Below are positions 9,916-17,690 of a DNA stretch of 24,178 nt, in pieces (within the stretch, counting starts at the first letter, position 1; the number at the start of each line of letters is the position of its first letter). The notes under the pieces were generated by a model. That model saw only the letters and a program-made list of their open reading frames with translations. It was not told where the DNA came from and searched no databases. Origin of the DNA: Priapulus caudatus (Eukaryota; Priapulida; Priapulimorpha; Priapulimorphida; Priapulidae); assembly GCF_000485595.1 (NCBI RefSeq), contig NW_014577418.1:207677-231854 (forward strand), written 5' to 3'. The position numbers were made by a program, and so were the translations under genes.

Positions 9916-10290
9916 TTTATTTCTTTATTTCTTTATTTACCTATTTATTTATGCGTCACGATACCTATATCACACGTGACACATTTCAGCATGGCTCCTG
10001 CGAATTCTGTTTAATTATCGTCACACTATTTTAGCGAATCAAATTTTTTTTAATGAATCGTTACAATTTGCCCTGAAAAATTGCTCAGTGCCTCAATTAC
10101 TCTCTGTTCAGCGATTACATGTATTTAATGATATAAAACAATGACCTAATTGAGCTCTTTCATGCGACACTTAACGCGGTGCTAGTAGTTTGCTAGTAAA
10201 CGAGATATACAGAGGATGTATTAATGAATAAACGTAGAGAAGCCAGCAAACGAGTACCTCTATGCATCTATATACGGCTATATATATATA
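9878..10290. repeat. Duplicated block, part A (partner 13752-14600)
   Basis: After the TA tract both copies share a TTTATTTCTTTATTTC run, TGTGACACATTTCAGC-like sequence, GAATCGTTACAATT, GAGCTCTTTCATGCGACAC and AGAGAAGCCAGCAAACGAGT. The partner carries a 378 bp insertion (MITE, 14054-14431). Part A has the uninterrupted site TATTTAATGATA at about 10124. The last ~75 bp (10212-10290) recur a third time at 12293-12365. Confidence 0.9.
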
Positions 10291-10313
10291 TGCATATATA
10301 TATATATATATGT

Positions 10314-10359
<46 letters not shown>

Positions 10360-10400
10360 ATAGATACTTCAAATATACAGTGCGCTATAATATGTTGCCT
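10274..10400. repeat. (TA)n tract
   Basis: Nearly pure TA with short CA and GT interruptions. It follows the shared CTCTATGCATCTATATACGG segment. Equivalent TA tracts follow that segment in the other two copies (12361 and 14590). Confidence 0.92.
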
Positions 10401-10563
10401 ATATATATATGATCTGGTCGTGATAACATTCTCGGCAGAGTTGACGTCTTTCCTCGCTGATTCTAGCTACATGCGATCGCACGTGGTGAGCGACTTATAA
10501 CGAACAGGCAATAGCCGCCGGCGACAGAAAATCACGTTACAGCCGCACCATCGACTGCTGAAG

Positions 10564-10614
<51 letters not shown>

Positions 10615-10633
10615 GCAACAACAACAACAGCGC

Positions 10634-10664
<31 letters not shown>

Positions 10665-10732
10665 CAACAACAGCAACAACAACAGCGCGCAGCAGCAGCA
10701 GCAGCAGCAGCAGTAGCAGTAGCAGAAGCAGC

Positions 10733-10764
<32 letters not shown>

Positions 10765-10804
10765 TAGCAGTAGCAAAAGCAGCAGCAGCAGCAGCAGCAG
10801 CAGC
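10564..10804. repeat. (CAG/CAA)n trinucleotide repeat, CTG on the receptor sense strand
   Basis: About 240 bp of CAG with CAA, GCGC and TAG interruptions. The TAG interruptions stop the Gln frame on the plus strand, so it is not a poly-Gln coding tract. On the minus strand it reads (CTG)n and begins only ~30 bp downstream of the probable 5' splice site at 10834. It would therefore be transcribed as an intronic CUG repeat. Confidence 0.93.
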
Positions 10805-10834
10805 ACAGCAGAAATGCACGCTGCTCGGCTTTAC

Positions 10835-10947
10835 ATTACGCTTAGTCTGCGAGACTCGCACCAGATATAACCTGCGGCTATGCTTATAGCTATGACTACC
10901 GCGAGCTCAATAAGGGAAACGCCGTGCAGCATCGAGTTTAATCGTTG
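10835..10947 (-). CDS. Probable receptor exon: start of helix bundle (TM1)
   Basis: 113 bp with acceptor ACTTGTTTAG (ending 10948) and donor GTAAAG (10834-10829). The frame is open from phase 0: QRLNSMLHGVSLIE, then hydrophobic LAVVIAISIAAGYIW, then basic ESRRLSV, leaving in phase 2. The position (between the EGF-like and TM2-TM3 exons), the length of the hydrophobic helix, and the [IV]SL[IL]...AGY motif followed by a basic stretch fit TM1 of CG31760-type receptors. The entry phase equals the exit phase of the EGF exon. No Cys-rich segment precedes TM1 as it does in relatives, so an exon may be missing between them. The similarity is moderate and rests on context as well as on sequence. Confidence 0.6.
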
Positions 10948-10980
10948 CTAAACAAGTCGACAGCACAAGTCGATAACATA

Positions 10981-11235
10981 GAATGCAGGCAATGTTGTGC
11001 AGTTATAGAGGAAAGCTACCGTGAAGACGTCTCGTGCTAGACGCTAACATAGAATCAGGAGTGAATAATAATCGATTTATCATCTATTATTATTCACTAC
11101 GTAATATATAATCTATTCTACAATCATTCTATAATCATTCTATCATATATTATTATTCACTCCTGATAGAATGCATGCACTGCTGTGCAAGTTATATAGA
11201 GGAAAGCCACCGCGAAGACGTCTCGTGCTAGACGC
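10981..11235. repeat. Pair of ~65 bp direct repeats around a hairpin
   Basis: 10981-11044 and 11169-11235 share GAATGCA, GTGCA, AGAGGAAAGC and GAAGACGTCTCGTGCTAGAC, with a few substitutions and small indels. A hairpin element (11055-11166) fills the space between them. The arrangement suggests a local tandem duplication into which, or with which, the hairpin came. Confidence 0.85.
11055..11166. mobile_element. 112 bp MITE-like element, TCAGGAGTGAATAATAAT termini
   Basis: Perfect 18 bp inverted ends lie at 11055-11072 and 11149-11166, with a third internal copy of the motif (CTATTATTATTCACTA) near 11084. A TA dinucleotide follows the right end. The same terminus in variant form (TCAGGAGGGAATAATAG) makes the palindrome at 11445-11488, so this is a small family. 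TA next to the end fits a Tc1/mariner-type target, but a matching TA on the left is not intact. Confidence 0.65.
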
Positions 11236-11444
11236 GCGGAGAAAATACACGCGGTTGTATGTCGTGGTTTTTATGCTAATTAGTACAGAAGCGAGTAGGC
11301 CTACATGCGTACATGCTATTACAGTACAACGCGATTCCCGCCCCAACCTCTTGCTTTTTATCGACAGGTGACATCGCTTGAGACGCTGGCATAAGAGCCA
11401 GCCATTGCTATATAATTATAGTTTCTTATAATATTATTATATAA

Positions 11445-11488
11445 TATCAGGAGGGAATAATAGAGATATCTATTATTCCCTCCTGATA
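11445..11488. mobile_element. 44 bp palindrome, same terminus as 11055-11166
   Basis: TATCAGGAGGGAATAATAG (11445-11463), six central bases, then its exact reverse complement (11470-11488). TA is present at both ends. This looks like a minimal derivative, two joined termini, of the element at 11055. Confidence 0.7.
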
Positions 11489-12290
11489 ATATAGTTAAGT
11501 ATATTATATAATAGTTACCCGTCAGATCTAGCTGGGAGCTGCCGCCTAGAATTGCGATCGAGCTGAGTAAGTTGAAGACGAAAGAAAACGTGAAAGGGAC
11601 AACTAAATAATATTTTAGAGACATAGAAGAGGACCGGACGGCCTCTACGGGGTGCCGTTCCACATGTGGTTTCAATGTGCAGGTTATTGGATGCCATTTT
11701 AAAACAAAGTCATGGTTAAGAAATGCTAGGTGAGTTAGCGATGAACAAATAATATGTAACCTAAATATCATGTCAGGTTTGCTCTGTTAGCAATGGGTGA
11801 TAAGGCAGAGCAGGTTCCGTAGTGGTATAGCAGCTAGCTAGCGCGTGATGAGTGAGATTGCAATGTTTTAATTTCGAGTTAGTATTTTATGATATTTCTT
11901 TCCGTGGCGTGAATATACGAAGATACTACGTTGACGACATCTTATTACATTTCCGTTCATAATTTAGTACGGTCGGTTGCCTTCGTGCTTTTTTTCACAT
12001 ACAGTTAAGCAAATCTCGATCATTTCGCGGTTCACGAATATTACAATGTATCATTAACTACCGGTTGTTTAATGTACCGGTTCATTAACTAGGTTGGGGT
12101 GCGTATTTCTGTTCGTTATCAGTTCAGTGATTAGTTCTATCTACACCTAATCACGAACGAAAAACGTCAAATTAAGATTAGTTTCGCGAATCAATGCTAT
12201 TTTTTTTAGTAAAAACTGCTTGGGATAGTTATAGATTAGCGCACTCTCTCTCCTCTCTCACACTCTTATACATATATATATCTGCCGCAC
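11489..12290. other. Intronic sequence, nothing recognised
   Basis: Mixed composition with no supported exon, although the Cys-rich exon expected before TM1 should lie near here. It belongs to the 2 kb segment (about 10290-12290) that is present in the left duplicate and absent from the right one. Confidence 0.45.
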
Positions 12291-12755
12291 TAAGGATGGT
12301 ATTATGAATAAAACGTAGAGAAGCCAGCAAACGAGTACCTCTACGCATCTATAGTACGGTTTAGTTATATATATACATATAATATATTATATATATATTA
12401 TTAGCCTTTGATATATATATATATATGTATATTAGCTCTTGATATATCTTATATAATGTATATACTGCTCGCAGGCTACACACGGCGCGGATATGCCTGC
12501 AGCGGCGTCAGCCTAGCGAGCAAACGTCGCGCAGGGCTTACCCACAGCGACTTTACACGCGACTTAACGACAAGCAGTCGCGAAGCTAAGCTGGCAGACG
12601 GGCGGCTGTCGCCTCAGCGATCTACACGCAGCAATCGAGCTCCGCTACAAGACTTTTAAACCGCGGCGCGACATTGCGCCTTAAGAATGATGGCAAACGC
12701 ACTAATGCACAAACGACGGCGTTCCCGCGCGTTTAGTGGCAAAAGATAACCTAAC

Positions 12756-12903
12756 CGTTTCAATTTTCTCATATTCGTCCTCGGATGGTCCATTGAAGTA
12801 TGTTGTGCGTCGCTGTCGTGGTCCGCGGAAAGCTAATAACCTTTTTCTGCACGACGCACTGTATATCCTCTTCGAAACCAGCCGCCGACATCGATGCGGC
12901 CAT
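12756..12903 (-). CDS. EGF-like receptor exon, left copy, frame broken
   Basis: Read on the minus strand, pieces in shifting frames give AAGF, a Cys-containing stretch after a GATATAC segment, YFNG-like coding (TACTTCAATGGA), and EDEYEKIET at the 3' end before a donor at 12755. Together with the sister copy at 15043-15183 they spell the family's EGF-like module: C-V-A-L...GFRRGSY.C.C..G.YFPD...YFNG...E.EYEK. It is known from GPR158/CG31760 receptors between the VDIDQC segment and TM1. Several one-base indels break the frame here, and the acceptor CAG seen in the other copy is missing a base. Both ends fall in phase 0 and match the neighbouring exons. It is either a damaged duplicate or a real exon with assembly errors. 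Confidence 0.75.
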
Positions 12904-12954
12904 GAAGAAAGACGCGGCGATAAATTTTGATGTGAAATTCACACTAGTCGCATG

Positions 12955-13726
12955 CGCGGACAGACTGGCCTTAGCACTCAAACCACCATTGTACGCCACA
13001 CGTCAGTATGCCACGTCGCACGCCGACGACAGACAGGCGTTAGCACCACCATGGTAGCAGCACGTCAGTACCACGCACGCTACGCCACGCACTCCGCACG
13101 CACGCACGCCACGCACGCGCTTACGCAACTCGACATTAGTACCACCACGTGGCCACACGTCAAATACGTTACACGCACGCACGCACGCATATAAAACACG
13201 CGGGTACATCGACACTTACGCACGGACGTTAGCACCCACCATGTACGCACTACGTCAGTACGATCACACGCACGCACGCACGCACTGTTGCCGCACCACC
13301 ATGCTACGCTCACTGCCAGTAGCGATCAGACGCCACGCACGCCACGGAACGTTGAGCACCACCATGTAGCGCACACGGCCCAGTACGATCACATCACGCC
13401 GCACGCCACGGACGTTTGCACCACCTGTACGCACACGCCAGTAGATCATACACGCATGCACGCACGCCACGACGTTAGGCACCACCATGTACGCACACCG
13501 CCAGTTACGATCAGCACGACACGCACGACGCTACGTTTAGACACCACATGCTACGCACACGTTCAGTACGATCACACGCACGCACGCACACGACGCATTA
13601 GGCACCACCATTGTTAGCGCACACGTCGTGACGATCACAGCGGGCCAAACGCGACGCAGGACGTACGTTAGCACCACGCGATGTACGCACACGTCAGTAT
13701 GCGATCACACGCCAACTCACGCACGT
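12955..13726. repeat. 64 bp minisatellite, left array (degenerate, runs into gap)
   Basis: Repeated units contain GACGTTAGCACCACCATGTA, CGCACACG and CAGTACGATCACACG, followed by (ACGC)n. About eleven noisy units precede the N gap. The same array in cleaner form is at 15235-16015. Confidence 0.93.
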
Positions 13727-13751
13727 NNNNNNNNNNNNNNNNNNNNNNNNN
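13727..13751. other. 25-base N gap inside the duplication
   Basis: The gap lies exactly between the two duplicate blocks: a minisatellite on the left, then a restart of the block (TA tract) on the right. The 25 N are a placeholder, not a measured size. Confidence 0.95.
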
Positions 13752-14053
13752 ATATATAATATATATATATAATATATATATATATATTATTATATATATA
13801 TCATAATTATATATATATGTGACACATAATACATATATATATAATTTATTTCTTTATTTCTTTATTTACCTATTTATTTATTGCGTACAGATACATATAT
13901 AACGTGACACATTTCAGCTGGCTCCTGCGGAAGTCTTGTTAATTAGTCGTCACACTTTTAGCGATCAATTTTTTTTACATGAATCGTTACAATTGCCCTT
14001 GAAAAATTGCTTCAGTGCCTCAATTATCATCTGTTCCGATTACATGTATTTAA

Positions 14054-14431
14054 AGGAACTACGTCACGAATTTCCAATGGTAAAATTTGCTAAAAAAAAA
14101 TTGCCATTTTTCTTTACAATTACAAAGTAAAACTAACGTTACGAATATATCCTCAAAACTCCACCTGATAAAAATGTTTTACGTTGGATTAATTGCCAAA
14201 AATCTAGACGGATTTGGTAATGTCTGTGTCTAACACGATTTCCCAGTCTGTTACAGATACTGGAATCTCTCTGTTTTTCACCGGCCAAATTTAGGGCATA
14301 TAAGAAGTATTTTTTTATATAAGCAGAAAAGTAACAGAAACCGCCTAAATTAATTTCATACAATTTAATTTTGTAAAATAAACACCACAAATAATACTAC
14401 TTGATGTGCTAGAAATTCGTGACTAATCACT
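14054..14431. mobile_element. 378 bp MITE with TTAA target duplication
   Basis: The element is flanked by TTAA at 14050-14053 and 14432-14435. Its ends are inverted: the left begins AGGAACTACGTCACGAATTT, and the right, read inward on the other strand, begins AGTGATTAGTCACGAATTTC. GTCACGAATTTC is identical and AG plus scattered bases also match. The related block at 10118-10145 has the same flanks with a single TTAA and no insert, a natural empty site. TTAA duplication is the hallmark of piggyBac and Kolobok transposons. The element encodes no transposase and must be non-autonomous. Which of the two superfamilies is not settled. Confidence 0.85.
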
Positions 14432-14589
14432 TTAATTGACTATAAACACATGACCCTAATTTGAGCTCTTTCATGCGACACTTAACGCGAGTGCTAGGTA
14501 GTTGTAGGTAAACGAGATTATACAGAGGATGTATTAACTGAATAAAGTAGAGAAGCCAGCAAAGAGTACCTCTACGCATCAATATACGC

Positions 14590-14765
14590 TATATATATAT
14601 ATGATATATATATAATGTATTATTAGCTCTGATTATATATATTTAATATATATATATAGATATATAATGTGATTATAACTCTTGCATATATATATTATAT
14701 ATATATATATTAGGCTTGATAATATATATAATGTATTATACTTTGATATATATTATATAGATGTA
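14590..14765. repeat. (TA)n-rich tract
   Basis: TA runs broken by short TTAG/GCTTGAT segments that recur within the tract (for example near 14620, 14680 and 14710). The tract at 12361-12470 has the same internal pattern. Confidence 0.9.
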
Positions 14766-15042
14766 TATTACGCTCCGGCAGGTACACACGCAGTATGCCT
14801 GCAGGGGTCAGCTAGCGAGCAACGTCGCAGGGCTTACCCACCGCGACTTTACACGCGACTTAACGACAAGCAGTCGCGAGATAAGCTGGCAGACGGGCGC
14901 TGTCGCTCAGCGATCTACACAGGCACATCGAGCTCCGCTACAGACTTTTAAACGCGCCGACATTGCCGCCTTAAAGATGATGGGAAACGCACTAATGCCA
15001 AAACGAGGCGTTCCCGCGCGTTTAGTGGCAAAAGAACCTACC

Positions 15043-15183
15043 GTTTCATTTTCTCATATTCGTCCTCGGCATGCGATCCATTGAAGTATTTGTGCGTCGG
15101 CTGTCGGTCCGGAAAGTAATAACCTTTTCTCACACGGCTTGTATGATCCTCTTCGGAAACCAGCCGCCGACAATGCGACGCCA
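15043..15183 (-). CDS. EGF-like receptor exon, right copy, frame broken
   Basis: A clear acceptor, CTTCTCTTCAG, ends at 15184. After it the minus strand gives, allowing small indels, C-V-A-L, then AAGFRRGS, a Tyr-Lys-Cys region, KGYYFPD, YFNG and an EYEK end before the donor GTAGGT at 15042. It is better preserved in its first half than the copy at 12756, and worse in its second half. The motif set is that of the EGF-like, disulphide-bonded module before TM1 in GPR158/CG31760-type receptors. The upstream exon (17567-17690) leaves in phase 0 after HKC...TTL, and the next family residue is the Cys that starts this exon. About four frame breaks are present. They differ from those in the other copy, as expected from random sequencing error or independent decay. 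Confidence 0.78.
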
Positions 15184-15234
15184 CTGAAGAGAAGAACGCG
15201 ATAAATTTGTGGTGAATTCACACTAGTTGCATGC

Positions 15235-16015
15235 GCGGACAGACTGGCCTTAGCACCAACCACCATGTACGCACACGTCAGTATGCACGCTCGCACGCGA
15301 AGGACAGACAGGCGTTAGGCACCACCATGTACGCACACGTCAGTACGCACGCACGCACGCACGCACTCACGCACGCACGCACGCCACGCACGCACGCACG
15401 CGCCTTACTGCACTGACATTTAGTACCACCACGTGCCACACGTCAAATACCTTACAGCACGCGACCACGCATATAAAACACGCGTACATCGCACTTACGC
15501 ACGGACGTTAGCACCACCATGTACGCACACGTTCAGTACGATCATGCACACGCACGCACGCACGCAGACGTTAGCACCACCATGTACGCACACGCCAGTA
15601 CGATACTACCGCCACGCACGCACGAACGTTTGCACCACCATGTGACGCCACTACGCCAGTGATGATCACACATGCACGCACAGCCACGACGTTAGCACCA
15701 CCATGTTACGCACACGCGCGAGTACGATTCATTGACAGCACGCACGCACGTACGTTTAGCACGCTACCCATGTTGACGCATTACGCCAGTACGATTCGGA
15801 CACGCCAGAGCGCCACGGACGTTAGCACCACCATGTACGCACACGCCAGTACGATCACACGCACGCACGCACGCACGCACGGACGTTAGCACCACCATGT
15901 ACGCACACGCCAGTACGATCACACGCACGCACGCACGCACGCACGGACGTTAGCACCACCATGTACGCACACGCCAGTACGATCACACACACGAACGCAC
16001 GCACGCATATAAAAC
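15235..16015. repeat. 64 bp minisatellite, right array
   Basis: About twelve units. The three cleanest start with GGACGTTAGC at 15817, 15881 and 15945, so the period is exactly 64 bp. Each unit has ~44 bp of unique sequence (CACCACCATGTACGCACACG, CAGTACGATCAC) and a (ACGC)n tail. It begins ~50 bp upstream of the EGF exon acceptor, in the intron. Confidence 0.95.
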
Positions 16016-16077
16016 ACGCGTACATGCACGTACTCACGGACGGACGCACATACTCACAAATCCGGGACGCACGACGG

Positions 16078-16195
16078 GGCTCGACTTAGCTCTAGTACTA
16101 TAGCCCGCGTACAGTTGCCGCAGGCTGCCGCCTGCAGCAAGGTACAGGCCTGCGGCAACTGTACGCGGGCTATAGTACTAGAGCTAGGCTCGACT
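16078..16195. mobile_element. 100 bp perfect hairpin element with 9 bp direct repeats
   Basis: The arms at 16087-16125 and 16148-16186 are 39 bp exact reverse complements (starting TAGCTCTAGTACTATAGCCC), with a 22 bp loop. GGCTCGACT flanks the hairpin on both sides (16078-16086, 16187-16195) as a 9 bp direct repeat, the form of a target-site duplication. A 9 bp duplication is typical of Mutator-like elements; hAT makes 8 bp and Merlin 8-9 bp. The exact match of the arms implies recent insertion or ongoing correction. Confidence 0.85.
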
Positions 16196-17030
16196 ATGCT
16201 ATATTGAACGTGTCTCGTCTCTCAATTATACGCGATATTATGTTTTTACTCGTAAGTGCTAAGATTTTTGCGCAATTTCAAAATTCGTCCATGACTGTCC
16301 AAATCGCTCACGAAAAAATGTGTGCATAATATGAGCTGTCATTAGATGAAGAAGCAGTGCAAGATGGATATTAATTCTTGGCTTTTTCGCGCTTTTTCTA
16401 TTATTAACTTCGTCGAAAATCGTCATAGTTGGCCAATCGAATCGCATTACAACCCTGGCCAACCGATAATACTGCAATCATATAAAATTTAAATGAAATA
16501 TAAAACGTGTGCGTCAAACAGTTAATGCTATGCATAAACGGCCCACGAAAGGCGACTGCATATATGCCGTATTCGAACCGTAATTATTATTATAATTCAA
16601 TAATTGCTCTACGCTTGCTATACTCATAAATGTGAGTTTTTATCTGATTTCACTCCATCCAATTACGCGAAATAATGCAGATAAACCGAAATTGGAAAAC
16701 AACATCGTTTACTAGTACGGTAGTTCTTGTTGAAAAAATGAGCGATAAAACGTAAAAGATCTCACATTGCATGTGGACGCGCACGGTAGCATGTTTTTTT
16801 ACAGAAACGGCTTTTTCTCGTTAGTAAAAAATGAAATGATATTTTCTTACTCGTGGAAAAGCGATTGTTTGAAATTGTAATAGAATACAGTAAAAAATTT
16901 ATAATACATCACAGTGAAGACATTAATAATAAAAAACTACCATATTTCGCAGTGTTATCTATTTACGCGATGCAGTTATTTATCAATAATAATATTGGAA
17001 GAGCGGAAATGAGAGAAACGAGAGAGCGTT
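16196..17030. other. Unique AT-rich sequence, nothing recognised
   Basis: Intronic with respect to the receptor gene. One minus-strand open frame of about 72 codons (16259-16477) has no recognisable domain. Confidence 0.45.
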
Positions 17031-17088
17031 AGTGAGAGAAGGAGAGAGAACGAAAAAAGGGAGCGAGCGGAAAAGGGTGAAAAACGAG

Positions 17089-17141
<53 letters not shown>

Positions 17142-17170
17142 AACAGAGAATGAACAAGAAAGAATACAAA
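17031..17170. repeat. (GA)n microsatellite and purine-rich flanks
   Basis: Pure (AG)n at 17092-17136 within a purine-only stretch of about 140 bp. The Glu/Arg and Ser/Leu readings are artefacts. On the receptor sense strand it is a pyrimidine tract deep in an intron. Confidence 0.93.
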
Positions 17171-17397
17171 GGAAGAAAGAAAAAAGAAAAGAAAATGATG
17201 CTTTTCATGCATTACGGAATCCGGAACAGATGCAGATGGACTAAGTTTTTCGATGCGTGTCATAAACTACGGTGTCATGTGAAATGCTACTATTGCTTTT
17301 CAAAGAAGGTAGATGAAACAGAAAATTAATATTGATCGCTAAATGCATGTTCGGGCGTCATAGTTATATTCTGTGTAAATGAGCTGACTGATTGTCT

Positions 17398-17475
17398 GTC
17401 TATTGGTCAGTTTGTCTATCTGTCTGTCTGTCTGTCTATCTATCGGGCTGTTCATCTGTCTGTGTATCTGTTTGT
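17398..17475. repeat. (TCTG/TATC)n tetranucleotide repeat
   Basis: TCTGTCTGTCTGTCTATC-type units with substitutions, about 90 bp downstream of the VDIDQC exon on the receptor strand. Confidence 0.9.
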
Positions 17476-17566
17476 CTGACTGTTTGAAGATAGAAGTCGA
17501 AGGGTCAACAGTCGGTATACACTTATGCATAGTAGCTCTATGCTGGATGCAGAATATCATACTAAC

Positions 17567-17690
17567 CAGGGTAGTCTTTTTCTTGCACTTGTGTGAGTTA
17601 GCGAACACGTTCAGTTCGGTATCGCCGGGCTGGTGTGGGCACTGGTCGATGTCCACTCTCCTTAAGTCGATGTCAATCCCACTCGTGCCT
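17567..17690 (-). CDS. Receptor exon: end of Cache region and first Cys-rich segment (VDIDQC)
   Basis: 124 bp. A strong acceptor (TTTTCTTTTAG ending 17691) and a GTTAGT donor (17566-17561) bound an open frame. It starts with the third base of a split codon and then reads GTSGIDIDLRRVDIDQC, a Pro/Gly-containing loop, and FANSHKCKKKTTL, leaving in phase 0. The [GV]-x-D-[IL]-x-L-x(2)-VDI-[DN]-QC and [TS]-H-[KR]-C-x(3)-[TS]-T motifs are diagnostic for the link from Cache domain to EGF-like module in GPR158, GPR179 and CG31760. The next residue in relatives is the Cys-Val that opens the EGF exon found at 15183. The frame is intact. The previous exon must end in phase 2. Confidence 0.9.

Larger units (their letters stand above)
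12291..13726. repeat. Duplicated block, part C (partner 14518-16015)
   Basis: It starts with AGAGAAGCCAGCAAACGAGT, then TA tracts, then a GC-richer 480 bp part containing TTTACACGCGACTTAACGAC and GCGTTCCCGCGCGTTTAGTG, the EGF-like exon, and a 64 bp minisatellite running into the N gap. The partner has the same order. Differences are mostly single-base insertions or deletions on both sides. The GC-rich part at 12480-12670 is well conserved between copies but codes for nothing I recognise. Confidence 0.92.
13752..16015. repeat. Duplicated block, part B (equals A joined to C)
   Basis: It matches A (9878-10290) and then runs straight into sequence that matches C (12291-13726). The 2 kb that separates A and C in the left copy is missing. 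The junction is the ~75 bp segment containing AGAGAAGCCAGCAA, which occurs twice around that 2 kb in the left copy and once here (14526-14600). Part B carries one extra insertion, the MITE at 14054-14431. Confidence 0.9.
8566..17690 (-). other. GPR158/GPR179/CG31760-like class C GPCR gene, span of recognised exons
   Basis: This entry groups the minus-strand exons that read as one receptor. In order 5' to 3' they are 17567-17690 (VDIDQC segment), 15043-15183 and/or 12756-12903 (EGF-like), 10835-10947 (probable TM1), 9273-9382 (TM2-TM3) and 8566-8780 (TM3 to TM5). Members of this family have an extracellular Cache domain, a small EGF-like Cys-rich module and a seven-helix class C bundle. GPR158 is reported as a glycine-responsive receptor that works through the RGS7-Gbeta5 complex, and GPR179 acts in retinal bipolar cells. 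Exon order and phases fit that plan. Not found: the Cache core (family pattern W..PY.DC and VPFF), the CxxC...GC..C segment before TM1, the second half of TM1-TM2 and TM5-TM7. These may lie outside the window or be lost in the assembly. Ligand and expression cannot be inferred. Confidence 0.85.

Noticed and set aside
10467-10560. Minus-strand frame after CTGCCTTCAG as the missing TM2 exon
   Set aside because: The phase fits, but the Arg/Cys-rich reading has none of the expected helix or SP motif, and no donor follows.
10532-10861. Leu/Ala/Cys homopolymer frames on the minus strand and Gln tract on the plus strand
   Set aside because: They are translations of CAG/CAA. The plus-strand Gln frame is interrupted by TAG, and the tract is intronic in the receptor gene.
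12408-13617. Plus-strand frames over the GC-rich part and the 64 bp minisatellite
   Set aside because: They disagree between the two duplicate copies and follow the repeat; the supported coding signal is on the other strand.
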